From contig NZ_FOLG01000002.1 of the NCBI RefSeq assembly GCF_900112335.1, positions 406,810-470,809 on the forward strand: a stretch of 64,000 bases of DNA, read 5' to 3'. Below, piece after piece: positions 9,080 through 17,100 of this stretch; within the stretch, counting starts at the first letter, position 1; every line of letters starts with the position of its first letter. The notes beneath the pieces were generated by a model. That model ran no database searches, was not told the DNA's origin, and saw only the letters and a program-made list of their open reading frames with translations. Both the position numbers and the translations under genes were made by a program. The stretch comes from Tropicimonas isoalkanivorans (GTDB lineage Bacteria; Pseudomonadota; Alphaproteobacteria; Rhodobacterales; Rhodobacteraceae).

Positions 9080-9150
9080 CAGAAACCCGTCCTCCTCCCT
9101 GGGTTTTCTGAATAGGCGGCGACACCTTCCTCCTCCCTGGTGTCGTCGCC
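9080..9150 (+). ncRNA. CcsR/cuckoo-type anti-Shine-Dalgarno hairpin pair 1
   Basis: Two stem-loops present CCTCCTCCC in the loop. The first (9080-9110) has a weaker stem CAGAAACCC / GGGTTTTCTG; the second (9115-9150) a strong 12-bp stem GGCGGCGACACC with one wobble. This is the architecture of the CcsR sRNAs (cuckoo RNA family) of Rhodobacterales, whose loop is complementary to Shine-Dalgarno sequences. First pair of the non-coding unit; only about 75 nt separate it from the promoter module, too short for a gene. Confidence 0.85.
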
Positions 9151-9190
9151 CCCTAATACCGCCCGCAAGGGCAGACATACGGAGCCTACA

Positions 9191-9252
9191 CCCCTCCTCC
9201 TCCCTGGGGCACGGTTTCGGCGGCGGCACCCTCCTCCTCCCTGGTGCGCCGC
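9191..9252 (+). ncRNA. CcsR/cuckoo-type hairpin pair 2
   Basis: First hairpin 9191-9209 has only a CCCC/GGGG stem around the CCTCCTCCC loop; the second (9220-9252) has a stem of about ten pairs, GCGGCGGCACC against GGTGCGCCGC, with one bulge. Lies in the first copy of the 102-bp tandem repeat and is preceded by the GCAA-tetraloop mini-hairpin at 9161-9172. Confidence 0.82.
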
Positions 9253-9291
9253 ACCTTACACAGCCCGCAAGGGCAGACATACGGAGCCTAT

Positions 9292-9354
9292 CCCCCTCCT
9301 CCTCCCTGGGGCACGGTTTCGGCGGCAGCACCCTCCTCCTCCCTGGTGCGCCGC
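9292..9354 (+). ncRNA. CcsR/cuckoo-type hairpin pair 3
   Basis: Second copy of the duplicated unit: short CCCC/GGGG hairpin at 9292-9311 and a longer one at 9322-9354 (GCGGCAGCACC against GGTGCGCCGC), both with CCTCCTCCC loops. A GCAA mini-hairpin precedes it at 9263-9274. Confidence 0.82.
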
Positions 9355-9411
9355 ACTCTACATCCCCGGCCCGTCCGGGATCGCGCAAAGGACGCGCGAA
9401 AGACAAAGGAT

Positions 9412-9484
9412 CAGAGAACCCGTCCTCCTCCCTGGGTTTTCTGCTACAGGCGGTGGCACACTCCTCCTCCCTAGTGCCACCGCC
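9412..9484 (+). ncRNA. CcsR/cuckoo-type hairpin pair 4
   Basis: Hairpin 9412-9443 (CAGAGAACCC against GGGTTTTCTG) and hairpin 9449-9484 with a perfect 11-bp stem GGCGGTGGCAC / GTGCCACCGCC. The second loop reads CTCCTCCTCCCTA, a slight variant of the usual ending in TGG. The stem sequence differs from other pairs but pairing is kept, which is evidence for selection on RNA structure. Confidence 0.85.
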
Positions 9485-9516
9485 GCAAATTCCGCCAGTT
9501 CGCTGGCGACCGGTCT

Positions 9517-9600
9517 CAGAGAACCCGTCCTCCTCCCTGGGTTGTCTGAATGTAGGCGGCGACACCTTCCTCCTCCCTGGTGTCGCCGCCCTTTTATTTT
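9517..9600 (+). ncRNA. CcsR/cuckoo-type hairpin pair 5 with terminator
   Basis: Hairpin 9517-9548 (CAGAGAACCC / GGGTTGTCTG) and hairpin 9555-9590 with a perfect 12-bp stem GGCGGCGACACC, directly followed by CTTTTATTTT. The last hairpin therefore doubles as an intrinsic terminator that ends the non-coding unit. The spacer before the pair has a CGCCAG-TTCG-CTGGCG mini-hairpin (9493-9508) with a UUCG tetraloop. Confidence 0.87.
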
Positions 9601-9866
9601 CCGCACCTCGTCTCTTCGTGCCTTGCTTGGGCGACTCGCTTCCGGCGGCAGCAATGGCTGCGCCCAGCCAATCCGTGCGACAGGCCCTTACCCACGTCAC
9701 TGCAACCCGCACCGTGCCGGCCGCGACAGGTGCGGACCATCTGGGGCTGCGCCGCCCCCATGCGCCGAGAGAAACGAGGCAGTCCTCAGGCTGCTGAATC
9801 GCATGGCGGAAAATAGGATGGGATGACGAGACCCACGGCGTTTGCCGTTTCCGCATCCCGAATGCT

Positions 9867-9944
9867 GCATAGCAGCATTGACGATTGCGGCGATTGTAGC
9901 TCCGCAGAAAGTATCTACTTTACTCAGCGAAGATAGCGCTAACA
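9867..9944 (+). promoter_or_regulatory. Shared promoter module, copy 2
   Basis: GCATAGCAGCATTGA (9867-9881), TTG (9894-9896), CTACTTT (9915-9921) and AGCGCTAACA (9935-9944), at the same relative positions as in copy 1. It precedes the first DUF1127 gene by about 75 bp. A degenerate orphan GCATGGCGG lies at 9801-9809 without a matching AGCGCTAACA. Confidence 0.6.
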
Positions 9945-10017
9945 GACCTATTCGGGTTTGGGCGTTCACGGAAATCAGTGCGGTACGCCGCCGAAACAAT
10001 TGGAAGGAATTGGTACA

Positions 10018-10227
10018 ATGGGAAACGCGACCTGCAATTCCGCTGTGCATGTTGGAAATGGCGCTCCGGGCGTTCTCGGACTCATCCGCGCCCGCTTTGA
10101 GCAATACAAGACCTATCGTCAAACCCACCGCGAACTGTCCTCGCTGACGGATCGCGCGCTGAGCGACCTGGGTCTGAGCCGGTCCATGATCAAGTCCCTG
10201 GCCCGCGAAGCGGCCTACGGCGCCTGA
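10018..10227 (+). CDS. DUF1127 small protein, CcaF1-like
   Basis: A 69-residue basic protein. The C-terminal half has the DUF1127 (YjiS-like) pattern: RQTHRELSSLTDRALSDLGL then ALAREAAY-like SLAREAAYGA. In R. sphaeroides the DUF1127 protein CcaF1 is co-transcribed with CcsR sRNAs, binds RNA and affects their maturation; the same role is inferred here from the hairpin pair 14 bp after the stop. The ATG at 10018 has an AGGA nine bases upstream; an upstream ATG at 9958 lies before that signal and looks wrong. The N-terminal part is not conserved with the second DUF1127 protein at 10509. Confidence 0.85.
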   Translation: MGNATCNSAVHVGNGAPGVLGLIRARFEQYKTYRQTHRELSSLTDRALSDLGLSRSMIKSLAREAAYGA

Positions 10228-10240
10228 TAGGGCCATGAAT

Positions 10241-10312
10241 TCCGGAAACCCGTCCTCCTCCCTGGGTTCTCCGGATCGGCGGCGGCGTCTCCTCCTCCCT
10301 GACGCCGTCGCC
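10241..10312 (+). ncRNA. CcsR/cuckoo-type hairpin pair 6 (3' UTR of DUF1127 gene)
   Basis: Hairpin 10241-10275 (TCCGGAAACCC against GGGTTCTCCGGA, one bulge) and hairpin 10278-10312 (GGCGGCGGCGTC / GACGCCGTCGCC), both with CCTCCTCCC loops. They follow the DUF1127 stop by 14 bp, as CcsR RNAs follow ccaF1. No T run follows the second stem, so this unit may be released by processing or read on toward the next module. Confidence 0.87.
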
Positions 10313-10363
10313 AACTTGGTTACGCTAACGTCATACCTCCCACGCCTTTACTGTGCACGGAAT

Positions 10364-10441
10364 GCATGGCGGAACTGACAAGACTGGGGCTACCGCAAGA
10401 CGCGCGAAAGCCTTAGTTCATTACCAACGAGAGCGCTAACA
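10364..10441 (+). promoter_or_regulatory. Shared promoter module, copy 3
   Basis: GCATGGCGGAACTGA (10364-10378), CTTAGTT (10412-10418) and AGCGCTAACA (10432-10441). Spacing GCAT to AGCGCTAACA is again 68 bp; the -35-like TTG is replaced by TAC. It precedes the second DUF1127 gene. A further GCTAAC stands at 10324-10329. Confidence 0.58.
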
Positions 10442-10508
10442 GACCTCCCACAGAGCTCTCCACAACCGGGCCGGAAAGGGTTTTCGGCCAAATCCGAGGA
10501 AGACCAAG

Positions 10509-10730
10509 ATGACCTATGTCCACACTGAAGCCCGCCAAAACGTCGGCCTGGTTTCCAGCTGGTTCTCGGGCATGCTCGACGAGATGAAAGCGAACGCCAA
10601 ACGGTACAAATGCTACCGCGCGACGCTGAACGAACTGAAAGCGATGAGCAATCGTGAACTGGACGATATCGGGATCAGCCCACTGTCGATCCGCGACGTT
10701 GCCCGCGACGCCGCCAGAATGGCTGCCTGA
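10509..10730 (+). CDS. DUF1127 small protein, second copy
   Basis: A 73-residue basic protein with the DUF1127 pattern RATLNELKAMSNRELDDIGI followed by IRDVARDAARMAA. ATG 10509 follows a GAGGAAG Shine-Dalgarno at a good distance. It is a diverged paralogue of the 10018 gene: the C-terminal halves are alike while the N-termini differ. It is followed 21 bp downstream by another hairpin pair ending in a terminator, so it repeats the gene-plus-sRNA layout. An RNA-binding role is inferred from CcaF1 of R. sphaeroides. Confidence 0.85.
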   Translation: MTYVHTEARQNVGLVSSWFSGMLDEMKANAKRYKCYRATLNELKAMSNRELDDIGISPLSIRDVARDAARMAA

Positions 10731-10751
10731 TAGAAAAAAAGAATTTCGAAT

Positions 10752-10829
10752 ATCGGACGGTACCTCCCTCCCTAACCGCTCCGATACCATCGCGGCCGCG
10801 CCAATCCTCCCTGGCGCGGCCGTTTTTTT
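10752..10829 (+). ncRNA. Diverged hairpin pair 7 with terminator
   Basis: Hairpin 10752-10785 (ATCGGACGGT against ACCGCTCCGAT, one bulge) has the variant loop CCTCCCTCCC; hairpin 10793-10822 (CGGCCGCGCC / GGCGCGGCCG) keeps only CCTCCC and is followed by TTTTTTT. The motif is weaker than in the other pairs, but the layout and the terminator role of the second stem are the same. Confidence 0.8.
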
Positions 10830-10917
10830 ATTTTTCGGGTTGGGTTTTGATCCGGCAAACCGGCGATGGCGCATTAATCGTCACGGAAATTCAATTTCCA
10901 GAATTCCGGAGACTGCC

Positions 10918-11331
10918 TCAGCAGCGGAATTCGCAAGCGCCGCTGCTTCGCGTCGAATTGGTCCCGGCGCGCCATCCGGGGGTGAGGCGTTCGCAGACGG
11001 ATATGAGGTCTTCGATGTTCACAGGCTTGTGCAGGGCGGCGGCCACGGCCGGGGACATCGCGAAGAGCTTCTTTTCCGAGTAGACGGCCGAGCCACTGAC
11101 GACGACCACCTTGCACCGGGGATTGCGGTAGGTCGCCAGGGTCGCGACGCCCAGGGTTTGCTTGCCGCCCATGCAGAGATCCATCAGCACCAGATCGAAG
11201 CCGACGCGCTGCAAGGCATCCAGGGCCGCGGTCTCGGTGTCCGACAGGTGGACGTCGTGGTCCATCGCCGCGAGCGACCGGGCCCACAAGGCTTGAACAT
11301 TCGGGTCGTCCTGGACAACCAGTACCTTCAT
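10918..11331 (-). CDS. Single-domain response regulator receiver protein
   Basis: CheY-like receiver without output domain, 137 residues from ATG 11331 (MKVLVVQDDP). The acidic pair D8/D9, phospho-acceptor D51 (LVLMDLCMGG), S79 and K102 (HKP) are all present, so it should be phosphorylatable. The last 25 or so residues after the receiver fold are polar and unconserved. No histidine kinase is adjacent; it lies 72 bp after the helicase gene on the same strand and converges on the DUF1127/hairpin locus. Its partner cannot be told. Confidence 0.85.
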   Translation of the reverse strand: MKVLVVQDDPNVQALWARSLAAMDHDVHLSDTETAALDALQRVGFDLVLMDLCMGGKQTLGVATLATYRNPRCKVVVVSGSAVYSEKKLFAMSPAVAAALHKPVNIEDLISVCERLTPGWRAGTNSTRSSGACEFRC

Positions 11332-11403
11332 CACCACTCTCCGCACTGCGGTCGGCGAAAGAAGGCCAACCCGCTAACCTTCATACACCCAAAATGTCGC
11401 GGG

Positions 11404-13845
11404 TCAAAAGGGCACATCGCCGGCGGATGCCGCCGGGACCACGAATTTCGCCACCACCCGTTTGGCGCCGGCCTTGTCGAAGGCGATTTCGAGTTTGTCG
11501 CCCTCGATCGCCGTGACGGCGCCATAGCCGAACTTCTGGTGGAAAACGCGGTCGCCCTCGGTGAAGGCCGAAACGGCGTCCAGGTCGATCACCACGTTTC
11601 GGGTCTCCCGCGGCTGGCTCATGCCGCGCACCTCGCTGCGGGCCTGCATTCGCTTCCAGCCGGGGGAGTTGTAGACGTCTGCCCGTGAGGCCCTTTCGTG
11701 CAGATCCGAACGGGGGGCTGGCGCCGCCGCCGCCCCGTAGCCGCCGCCGTAAAGGCCGGGCGGCGTCAGAACCTCCACATGCGCTTCGGGCAGTTCGTCG
11801 ATGAACCGGGAGGGCAAAGCGGACTGCCACTGGCCATAGATCCGGCGGTTGGCCGCGAAGGAGATGGTGCACAGCTCTTCCGCCCGGGTGATGCCGACGT
11901 AGGCGAGGCGCCGCTCCTCCTCCAGCCCTTTGAGGCCGGTTTCGTCCATCGCCCGCTGGGAGGGAAAAAGGCCATCCTCCCATCCCGGAAGGAAGACGGC
12001 CGGGAATTCCAGTCCCTTCGCGGCGTGGAGCGTCATCAGCGTGACCTTGGCCTCGGCGTCGTCGGTCTCGTTGTCCATGATGAGCGCGACATGTTCGAGG
12101 AACCCTTGCAGGTTATCGAAGGATTCCAGCGCCTTGACCAATTCCTTGAGGTTTTCGAGACGGCCCGGCGCCTCCGGCGTCTTGTCCTTCTGCCAGTGCT
12201 CCGTGTAGCCCGATTCCTCCAGGATCTGCTCGGCGAGTTCGATGTGGCTCACCTGAGGCCCTGCGCGGCCGGCCGCACCGGCCATGCCGACCTCCAGGTC
12301 GAGCACGTCATCGTCCGCCGGCATCCGCACCACCGGCCCGAGGGCCGCCGCGTGCCACCGGTCGATGCCGGCCAGAAGCTCCGCCAGCGCCTTGGCGCCT
12401 TTGCCGGACAGGTCCTTCGCAGCGAGCAGGATCTTTGCCCCTTCCACCAGGCTCACCCCGTTGGCACGGGCCGCGACCTGTATCTTCTGCTGAGCCTTGT
12501 CGCCGAGGCCGCGTTTTGGGGTGTTGACGATCCGCTCGAAGGCGAGGTCGTCGTCCGGGCTGACGGCGAGGCGGAAGTAGGCCATGGCGTCCCGGATCTC
12601 CATCCGCTCGTAAAAGCGCGGTCCGCCGATCACCTTATAGGGCAGACCGATGGTCAGGAACCTGTCCTCGAAGGCGCGCATCTGGTGCGACGCGCGCACG
12701 AGGATCGCGCATTCGTCGAGGGCCATGGCGCGCATTCCGCGCGTGCCCTGCCCCATCGCCTCCAGCTCCTCGCCGATCCAGCGCGCCTCCTCCTCGCCAT
12801 CCCAATGGCCGATGAGGCGGACTTTCTCGCCGCCGTCGGCTTCGGTCCAGAGCGTCTTGCCGAGCCGCCCCGTGTTGGCGGAGATCACGCCGGAAGCAGC
12901 GGCGAGGATGTGCGCGGTGGAGCGGTAGTTCTGTTCCAGCCGGATCACCGTCGCGCCGGGAAAATCCTTTTCGAACCGCAGGATGTTGCCCACTTCGGCG
13001 CCGCGCCAGCCATAGATCGACTGGTCGTCGTCGCCCACGCAGCAGATGTTGCGGTGCCCGCCGGCGAGCAGGCGCAGCCAGAGGTACTGGGCGACGTTGG
13101 TGTCCTGGTACTCGTCCACGAGGATATAGCGGAACCAGCGGCGGTATTGCTCCAGAACGTCCTCGTGGCGCTGGAAGATCGTCACGACGTGCAGGAGCAG
13201 GTCACCGAAATCGACCGCGTTGAGCGTGCGCAGGCGCTGCTGGTACTCGGCGTAAAGCGCCACCGCCTTGCGGTCGAAGGCGCCGGCTTCGGCGGCGGGG
13301 ACGGCGTCGGGCAGCCAGGCCCGGTTCTTCCAGTTGTCGATGACGTTGGCGAGCAGGCGCGGCGGCCAGCGTTTCTCGTCGATGCCGGCCGCGATGACGA
13401 GTTGCTTGAGCAGGCGGATCTGGTCGTCCGTGTCGAGGATGGTGAAGTTCGACTTCAGGTCGACCAGTTCGGCATGGCGGCGCAGGAGCTTGACGCAGAT
13501 GGCGTGAAAGGTGCCGAGCCAGGGCATCCCCTCCACCGTCTGGCCAAGCAGGCGGGCCACCCGCTCCTTCATCTCGCGCGCGGCCTTGTTGGTGAACGTG
13601 ACGGCGAGGATCTCGTTCGGACGCGCGGTGCCGGTGTTCAGCAGGTGCGCGATTCGCGTGGTCAGCGCCTTGGTCTTGCCGGTGCCGGCGCCGGCCAGCA
13701 TCAGCACCGGCCCCTCCAGCGCCTCGACCGCCTCCCGCTGGGCCGGGTTCAGGTCGTCCAGATACGCCGCCGGGCGCACCGCCATTGCGCGCTGCGACAG
13801 GGGGACGGCGGCCTCGAAGGCCTCGCTTTCGTCGAAACTGCTCAT
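11404..13845 (-). CDS. uvrD: UvrD/PcrA-type ATP-dependent DNA helicase
   Basis: Superfamily 1A 3'-5' helicase acting in nucleotide-excision and mismatch repair. From ATG 13845 it has 813 residues. Motifs in order: Q-motif region LNPAQREAVEALEGPVL, Walker A AGAGTGKT, Walker B VDEYQDTN, GDDDQSIYGWRGAE, LEQNYRS and VTLMTLHAAKGLEFP, VGITRAEE. The C-terminal part ends in a UvrD-like Tudor segment (DRVFHQKFGYGAVTAIEGDKL). The frame is open for 122 further codons upstream, but that stretch lacks helicase sequence. Confidence 0.95.
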   Translation of the reverse strand: MSSFDESEAFEAAVPLSQRAMAVRPAAYLDDLNPAQREAVEALEGPVLMLAGAGTGKTKALTTRIAHLLNTGTARPNEILAVTFTNKAAREMKERVARLLGQTVEGMPWLGTFHAICVKLLRRHAELVDLKSNFTILDTDDQIRLLKQLVIAAGIDEKRWPPRLLANVIDNWKNRAWLPDAVPAAEAGAFDRKAVALYAEYQQRLRTLNAVDFGDLLLHVVTIFQRHEDVLEQYRRWFRYILVDEYQDTNVAQYLWLRLLAGGHRNICCVGDDDQSIYGWRGAEVGNILRFEKDFPGATVIRLEQNYRSTAHILAAASGVISANTGRLGKTLWTEADGGEKVRLIGHWDGEEEARWIGEELEAMGQGTRGMRAMALDECAILVRASHQMRAFEDRFLTIGLPYKVIGGPRFYERMEIRDAMAYFRLAVSPDDDLAFERIVNTPKRGLGDKAQQKIQVAARANGVSLVEGAKILLAAKDLSGKGAKALAELLAGIDRWHAAALGPVVRMPADDDVLDLEVGMAGAAGRAGPQVSHIELAEQILEESGYTEHWQKDKTPEAPGRLENLKELVKALESFDNLQGFLEHVALIMDNETDDAEAKVTLMTLHAAKGLEFPAVFLPGWEDGLFPSQRAMDETGLKGLEEERRLAYVGITRAEELCTISFAANRRIYGQWQSALPSRFIDELPEAHVEVLTPPGLYGGGYGAAAAPAPRSDLHERASRADVYNSPGWKRMQARSEVRGMSQPRETRNVVIDLDAVSAFTEGDRVFHQKFGYGAVTAIEGDKLEIAFDKAGAKRVVAKFVVPAASAGDVPF

Positions 13846-14113
13846 GGCGCGAAAGGTAACGCCAGAAGGGACGAAGGAAAAGAACTGTTCGCAGAATGTT
13901 CGCGAACGCGCCGGTCTCGGGACGGTATGAAAGCGGGGTCGCTCCCCTCTCCGCCCGGCCAGCCCACCGCAGGTGCGTGGCCCAACGGGAGGAGGCGCAT
14001 CTTCGATGCGTCGACGACGGGCGGGAGGGCTCCGTCGTTTGAGTGGCGTGGAATCGTTTACCTCTCCGCGAAACCTCCCTACAACTTTCTGCGACCGCAA
14101 AAGGGAGCCGGTA

Positions 14114-17100
14114 ATGCCAGAGTTCAAGAAGATCCTCGTGGCCAACCGCGGCGAGATCGCGATCCGCGTGATGCGCGCCGCCAGCGAGATGCGCAAACGC
14201 ACCGTGGCCATCTATGCCGAGGAGGACAAGCTCTCGCTACACCGCTTCAAGGCGGACGAGGCCTATCGGATCGGCGAGGGTATGGGCCCTGTCGCCGCGT
14301 ATTTGTCCATTGAGGAGATCATCCGGGTCGCCCGCGCCTGCGGGGCGGATGCGATCCACCCCGGCTATGGATTGCTGTCCGAGAACCCCAATTTCGTGGA
14401 CGCCTGCACCGAGGCCGGCATCGCATTCATCGGCCCGCGGGCGGAGACGATGCGCCAGCTCGGCGACAAGGCCAGCGCCCGGCGGATCGCGATGGAGGCC
14501 GGCGTGCCGGTGATCCCGGCGACCGAGGTGCTGGGCGACGACATGGCGGAGATCAAGCGCCAGGCCGCGGAAATCGGCTATCCGTTGATGCTCAAGGCCT
14601 CCTGGGGCGGCGGCGGCCGGGGGATGCGGCCGGTCCTGTCGGAAGACGAGCTGGCGGACAAGGTGCTGGAAGGCCGGCGCGAGGCAGAGGCCGCCTTCGG
14701 CAATGGCGAGGGCTATCTGGAGAAGATGATCACCCGCGCCCGCCACGTGGAGGTGCAGATCCTCGGCGACAGCCAGGGTCACATCTATCACCTGTGGGAA
14801 CGGGATTGCTCCGTACAGCGGCGCAACCAGAAGGTGTTGGAGCGCGCGCCGGCGCCGTATCTGTCCGGCGCGCAGCGCGAGAAGCTTTGCAGCCTCGGCC
14901 GGAAGATCTGCGAGCATGTGGGCTACCAATGCGCGGGCACGGTCGAGTTCCTGATGGATATGGAAACCGGCGAGTTCTACTTCATCGAGGTGAACCCGCG
15001 CATCCAGGTCGAGCATACCGTGACCGAGGAGGTGACGGGCATCGACATCGTCCGTGCGCAGATCCTCGTCACCGAGGGCAAGAGTCTGGTGGAGGCGACC
15101 GGGATCGCCAGCCAGTACGACGTGACGCTCGACGGCCATGCCATGCAGTGCCGGATCACCACCGAGGACCCGCGCAACAACTTCATCCCCGACTACGGCC
15201 GGATCACCGGGTATCGCGGCGCCACGGGCATGGGGGTACGGCTGGACGGCGGCACCGCCTATTCCGGCGCGGTTATCACCCGCTACTACGACTCGCTGCT
15301 GGAAAAGCTGACCGTCTGGGCGCCGACGCCCGAGGCGACCATCGCCCGCATGAGTCGCGCGCTGCGCGAGTTCCGGGTGCGGGGGGTGGCGACCAACATC
15401 AACTTCGTCGACAACCTGCTGCAGCACCCGAAATTCCTGAACAACGAGTACCACACGAAGTTCATCGACGAGTCGCCTGAGCTGTTCCAGTTTCCGCGCC
15501 GCAAGGACCGGGCGACGAAGCTGCTGCATTACATCGCCGACACCACCGTCAACGGCCACCCCGACGTGGCCGGCCGCCCCAAACCGCCCGAGGACATTCG
15601 CGACCCCGCCCTGCCGCCGCTGCAGACCCAGTTTCCGGTGCCCGGCACGCGCAACATTCTGGAGGAGTTCGGCCCGCAGGCCGTGGCCGACTGGATGGCG
15701 GAGCAGAAGCGGCTGCTCATCACGGACACGACGATGCGCGATGGCCACCAGAGCCTGTTGGCCACGCGGATGCGCTCGCTCGACATGATCCGCGCCGCGC
15801 CTGCCTATGCGGCGAACCTGCCGCAGCTCTTCTCGGTGGAATGCTGGGGCGGCGCGACCTTCGACGTGGCCTACCGCTTCCTGCAGGAGTGCCCCTGGCA
15901 GCGCCTGCGCGATTTGCGCGAGGCGATGCCGAACCTCATGACGCAGATGCTGCTGCGGGGCGCGAACGGCGTTGGGTACACGACTTATCCCGACAATGTC
16001 GTGCGCGCCTTCGTCAAGCAGGCCGCCGAGACGGGCATCGACGTGTTCCGGGTGTTCGACAGTCTCAACTGGGTCGAGAACATGCGCGTGGCGATGGATG
16101 CCGTGATCGAGGCCGAGAAGGTCTGTGAGGGCACGGTCTGCTACACCGGCGACATTCTGAACCCGGATCGGGCGAAGTACGACCTGAAGTACTATGTTTC
16201 CATGGCGTCGGAACTGAAGGAGGCAGGCGCCCATATCCTCGGGGTGAAGGACATGGCGGGCCTGCTGAAGCCCGCCGCCGCGCGCATTCTCATCAAGGCG
16301 CTGAAGGAGGAAGTGGGCCTGCCCATCCACCTGCACACCCACGACACCGCCGGAATTGCGTGCGCCACCATCCTCGCCGCCTCCGAGGCCGGCGTGGATG
16401 CGGTGGACTGCGCAATGGACTCCTTCTCCGGCAATACCTCCCAGGCGACGCTCGGCACCATCGTCGAGGCGCTCGCTCACACCGACCGCGATCCCGGGCT
16501 GGACATCGAGGAGGTGCGGCGGATCTCGAACTACTTCGAGGCGGTGCGCGGCCATTACGTTGCCTTCGAGAGCAGCATGCAGGCGCCGGCCTCCGAGGTT
16601 TATCTGCACGAAATGCCGGGCGGGCAGTTCACCAACCTGAAGGCGCAGGCCCGGTCCATGGGTCTGGAAGAACGCTGGCACGAGGTCGCCCACATGTATG
16701 CCGAGGTGAACCGGATGTTCGGCGACATCGTGAAGGTTACGCCATCGTCGAAGGTGGTGGGCGACATGGCCCTGATGATGGTGAGCCAGGGCCTGACCCG
16801 CGAAGAGGTGGAGGACCCGGACCGCGAGGTCGCCTTCCCGCAGTCGGTGGTGGACATGATGTACGGCAATCTCGGGCAGCCCCCCGGCGGGTGGCCGAAG
16901 GCGCTGCAGGCCAAGATCCTGAAAGGCGAGAAACCCCTGACGACCCGCCCCGGCGCGGACGTTCCGCCGGTGGACCTCGAGGCGACCCGCCAGGAGGTTT
17001 CGAAGCGGCTCGACGAGGAGATCGACGATGAGGATCTGAACGGCTACCTCATGTATCCCAAGGTCTTCAGCGAATATGTCGCGCGCCACAAGGAATACGG

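Larger units (their letters stand above)
9159..9362 (+). repeat. Tandem duplication of a 102-bp hairpin-pair unit
   Basis: The block beginning GCCCGCAAGGGC at 9161 is repeated from 9263 with only a few differences over about 95 bp. Each copy has a small hairpin with a GCAA tetraloop (9161-9172 and 9263-9274), the spacer AGACATACGGAGCCTA-like sequence and a complete CCTCCTCCC hairpin pair. The near identity indicates a recent duplication and shows that the array grows by unit copying. Confidence 0.9.

Noticed and set aside
9080-9600. CRISPR array
   Set aside because: Repeats are hairpins of varying stem sequence with a conserved loop and no unique spacers of constant length; no cas gene is present.
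8996-9856. Long minus-strand open frame across the hairpin array (286 codons)
   Set aside because: It is repetitive because of the repeated CCTCCTCCC units, has no known domain, and the T runs and DUF1127 genes put transcription on the plus strand.
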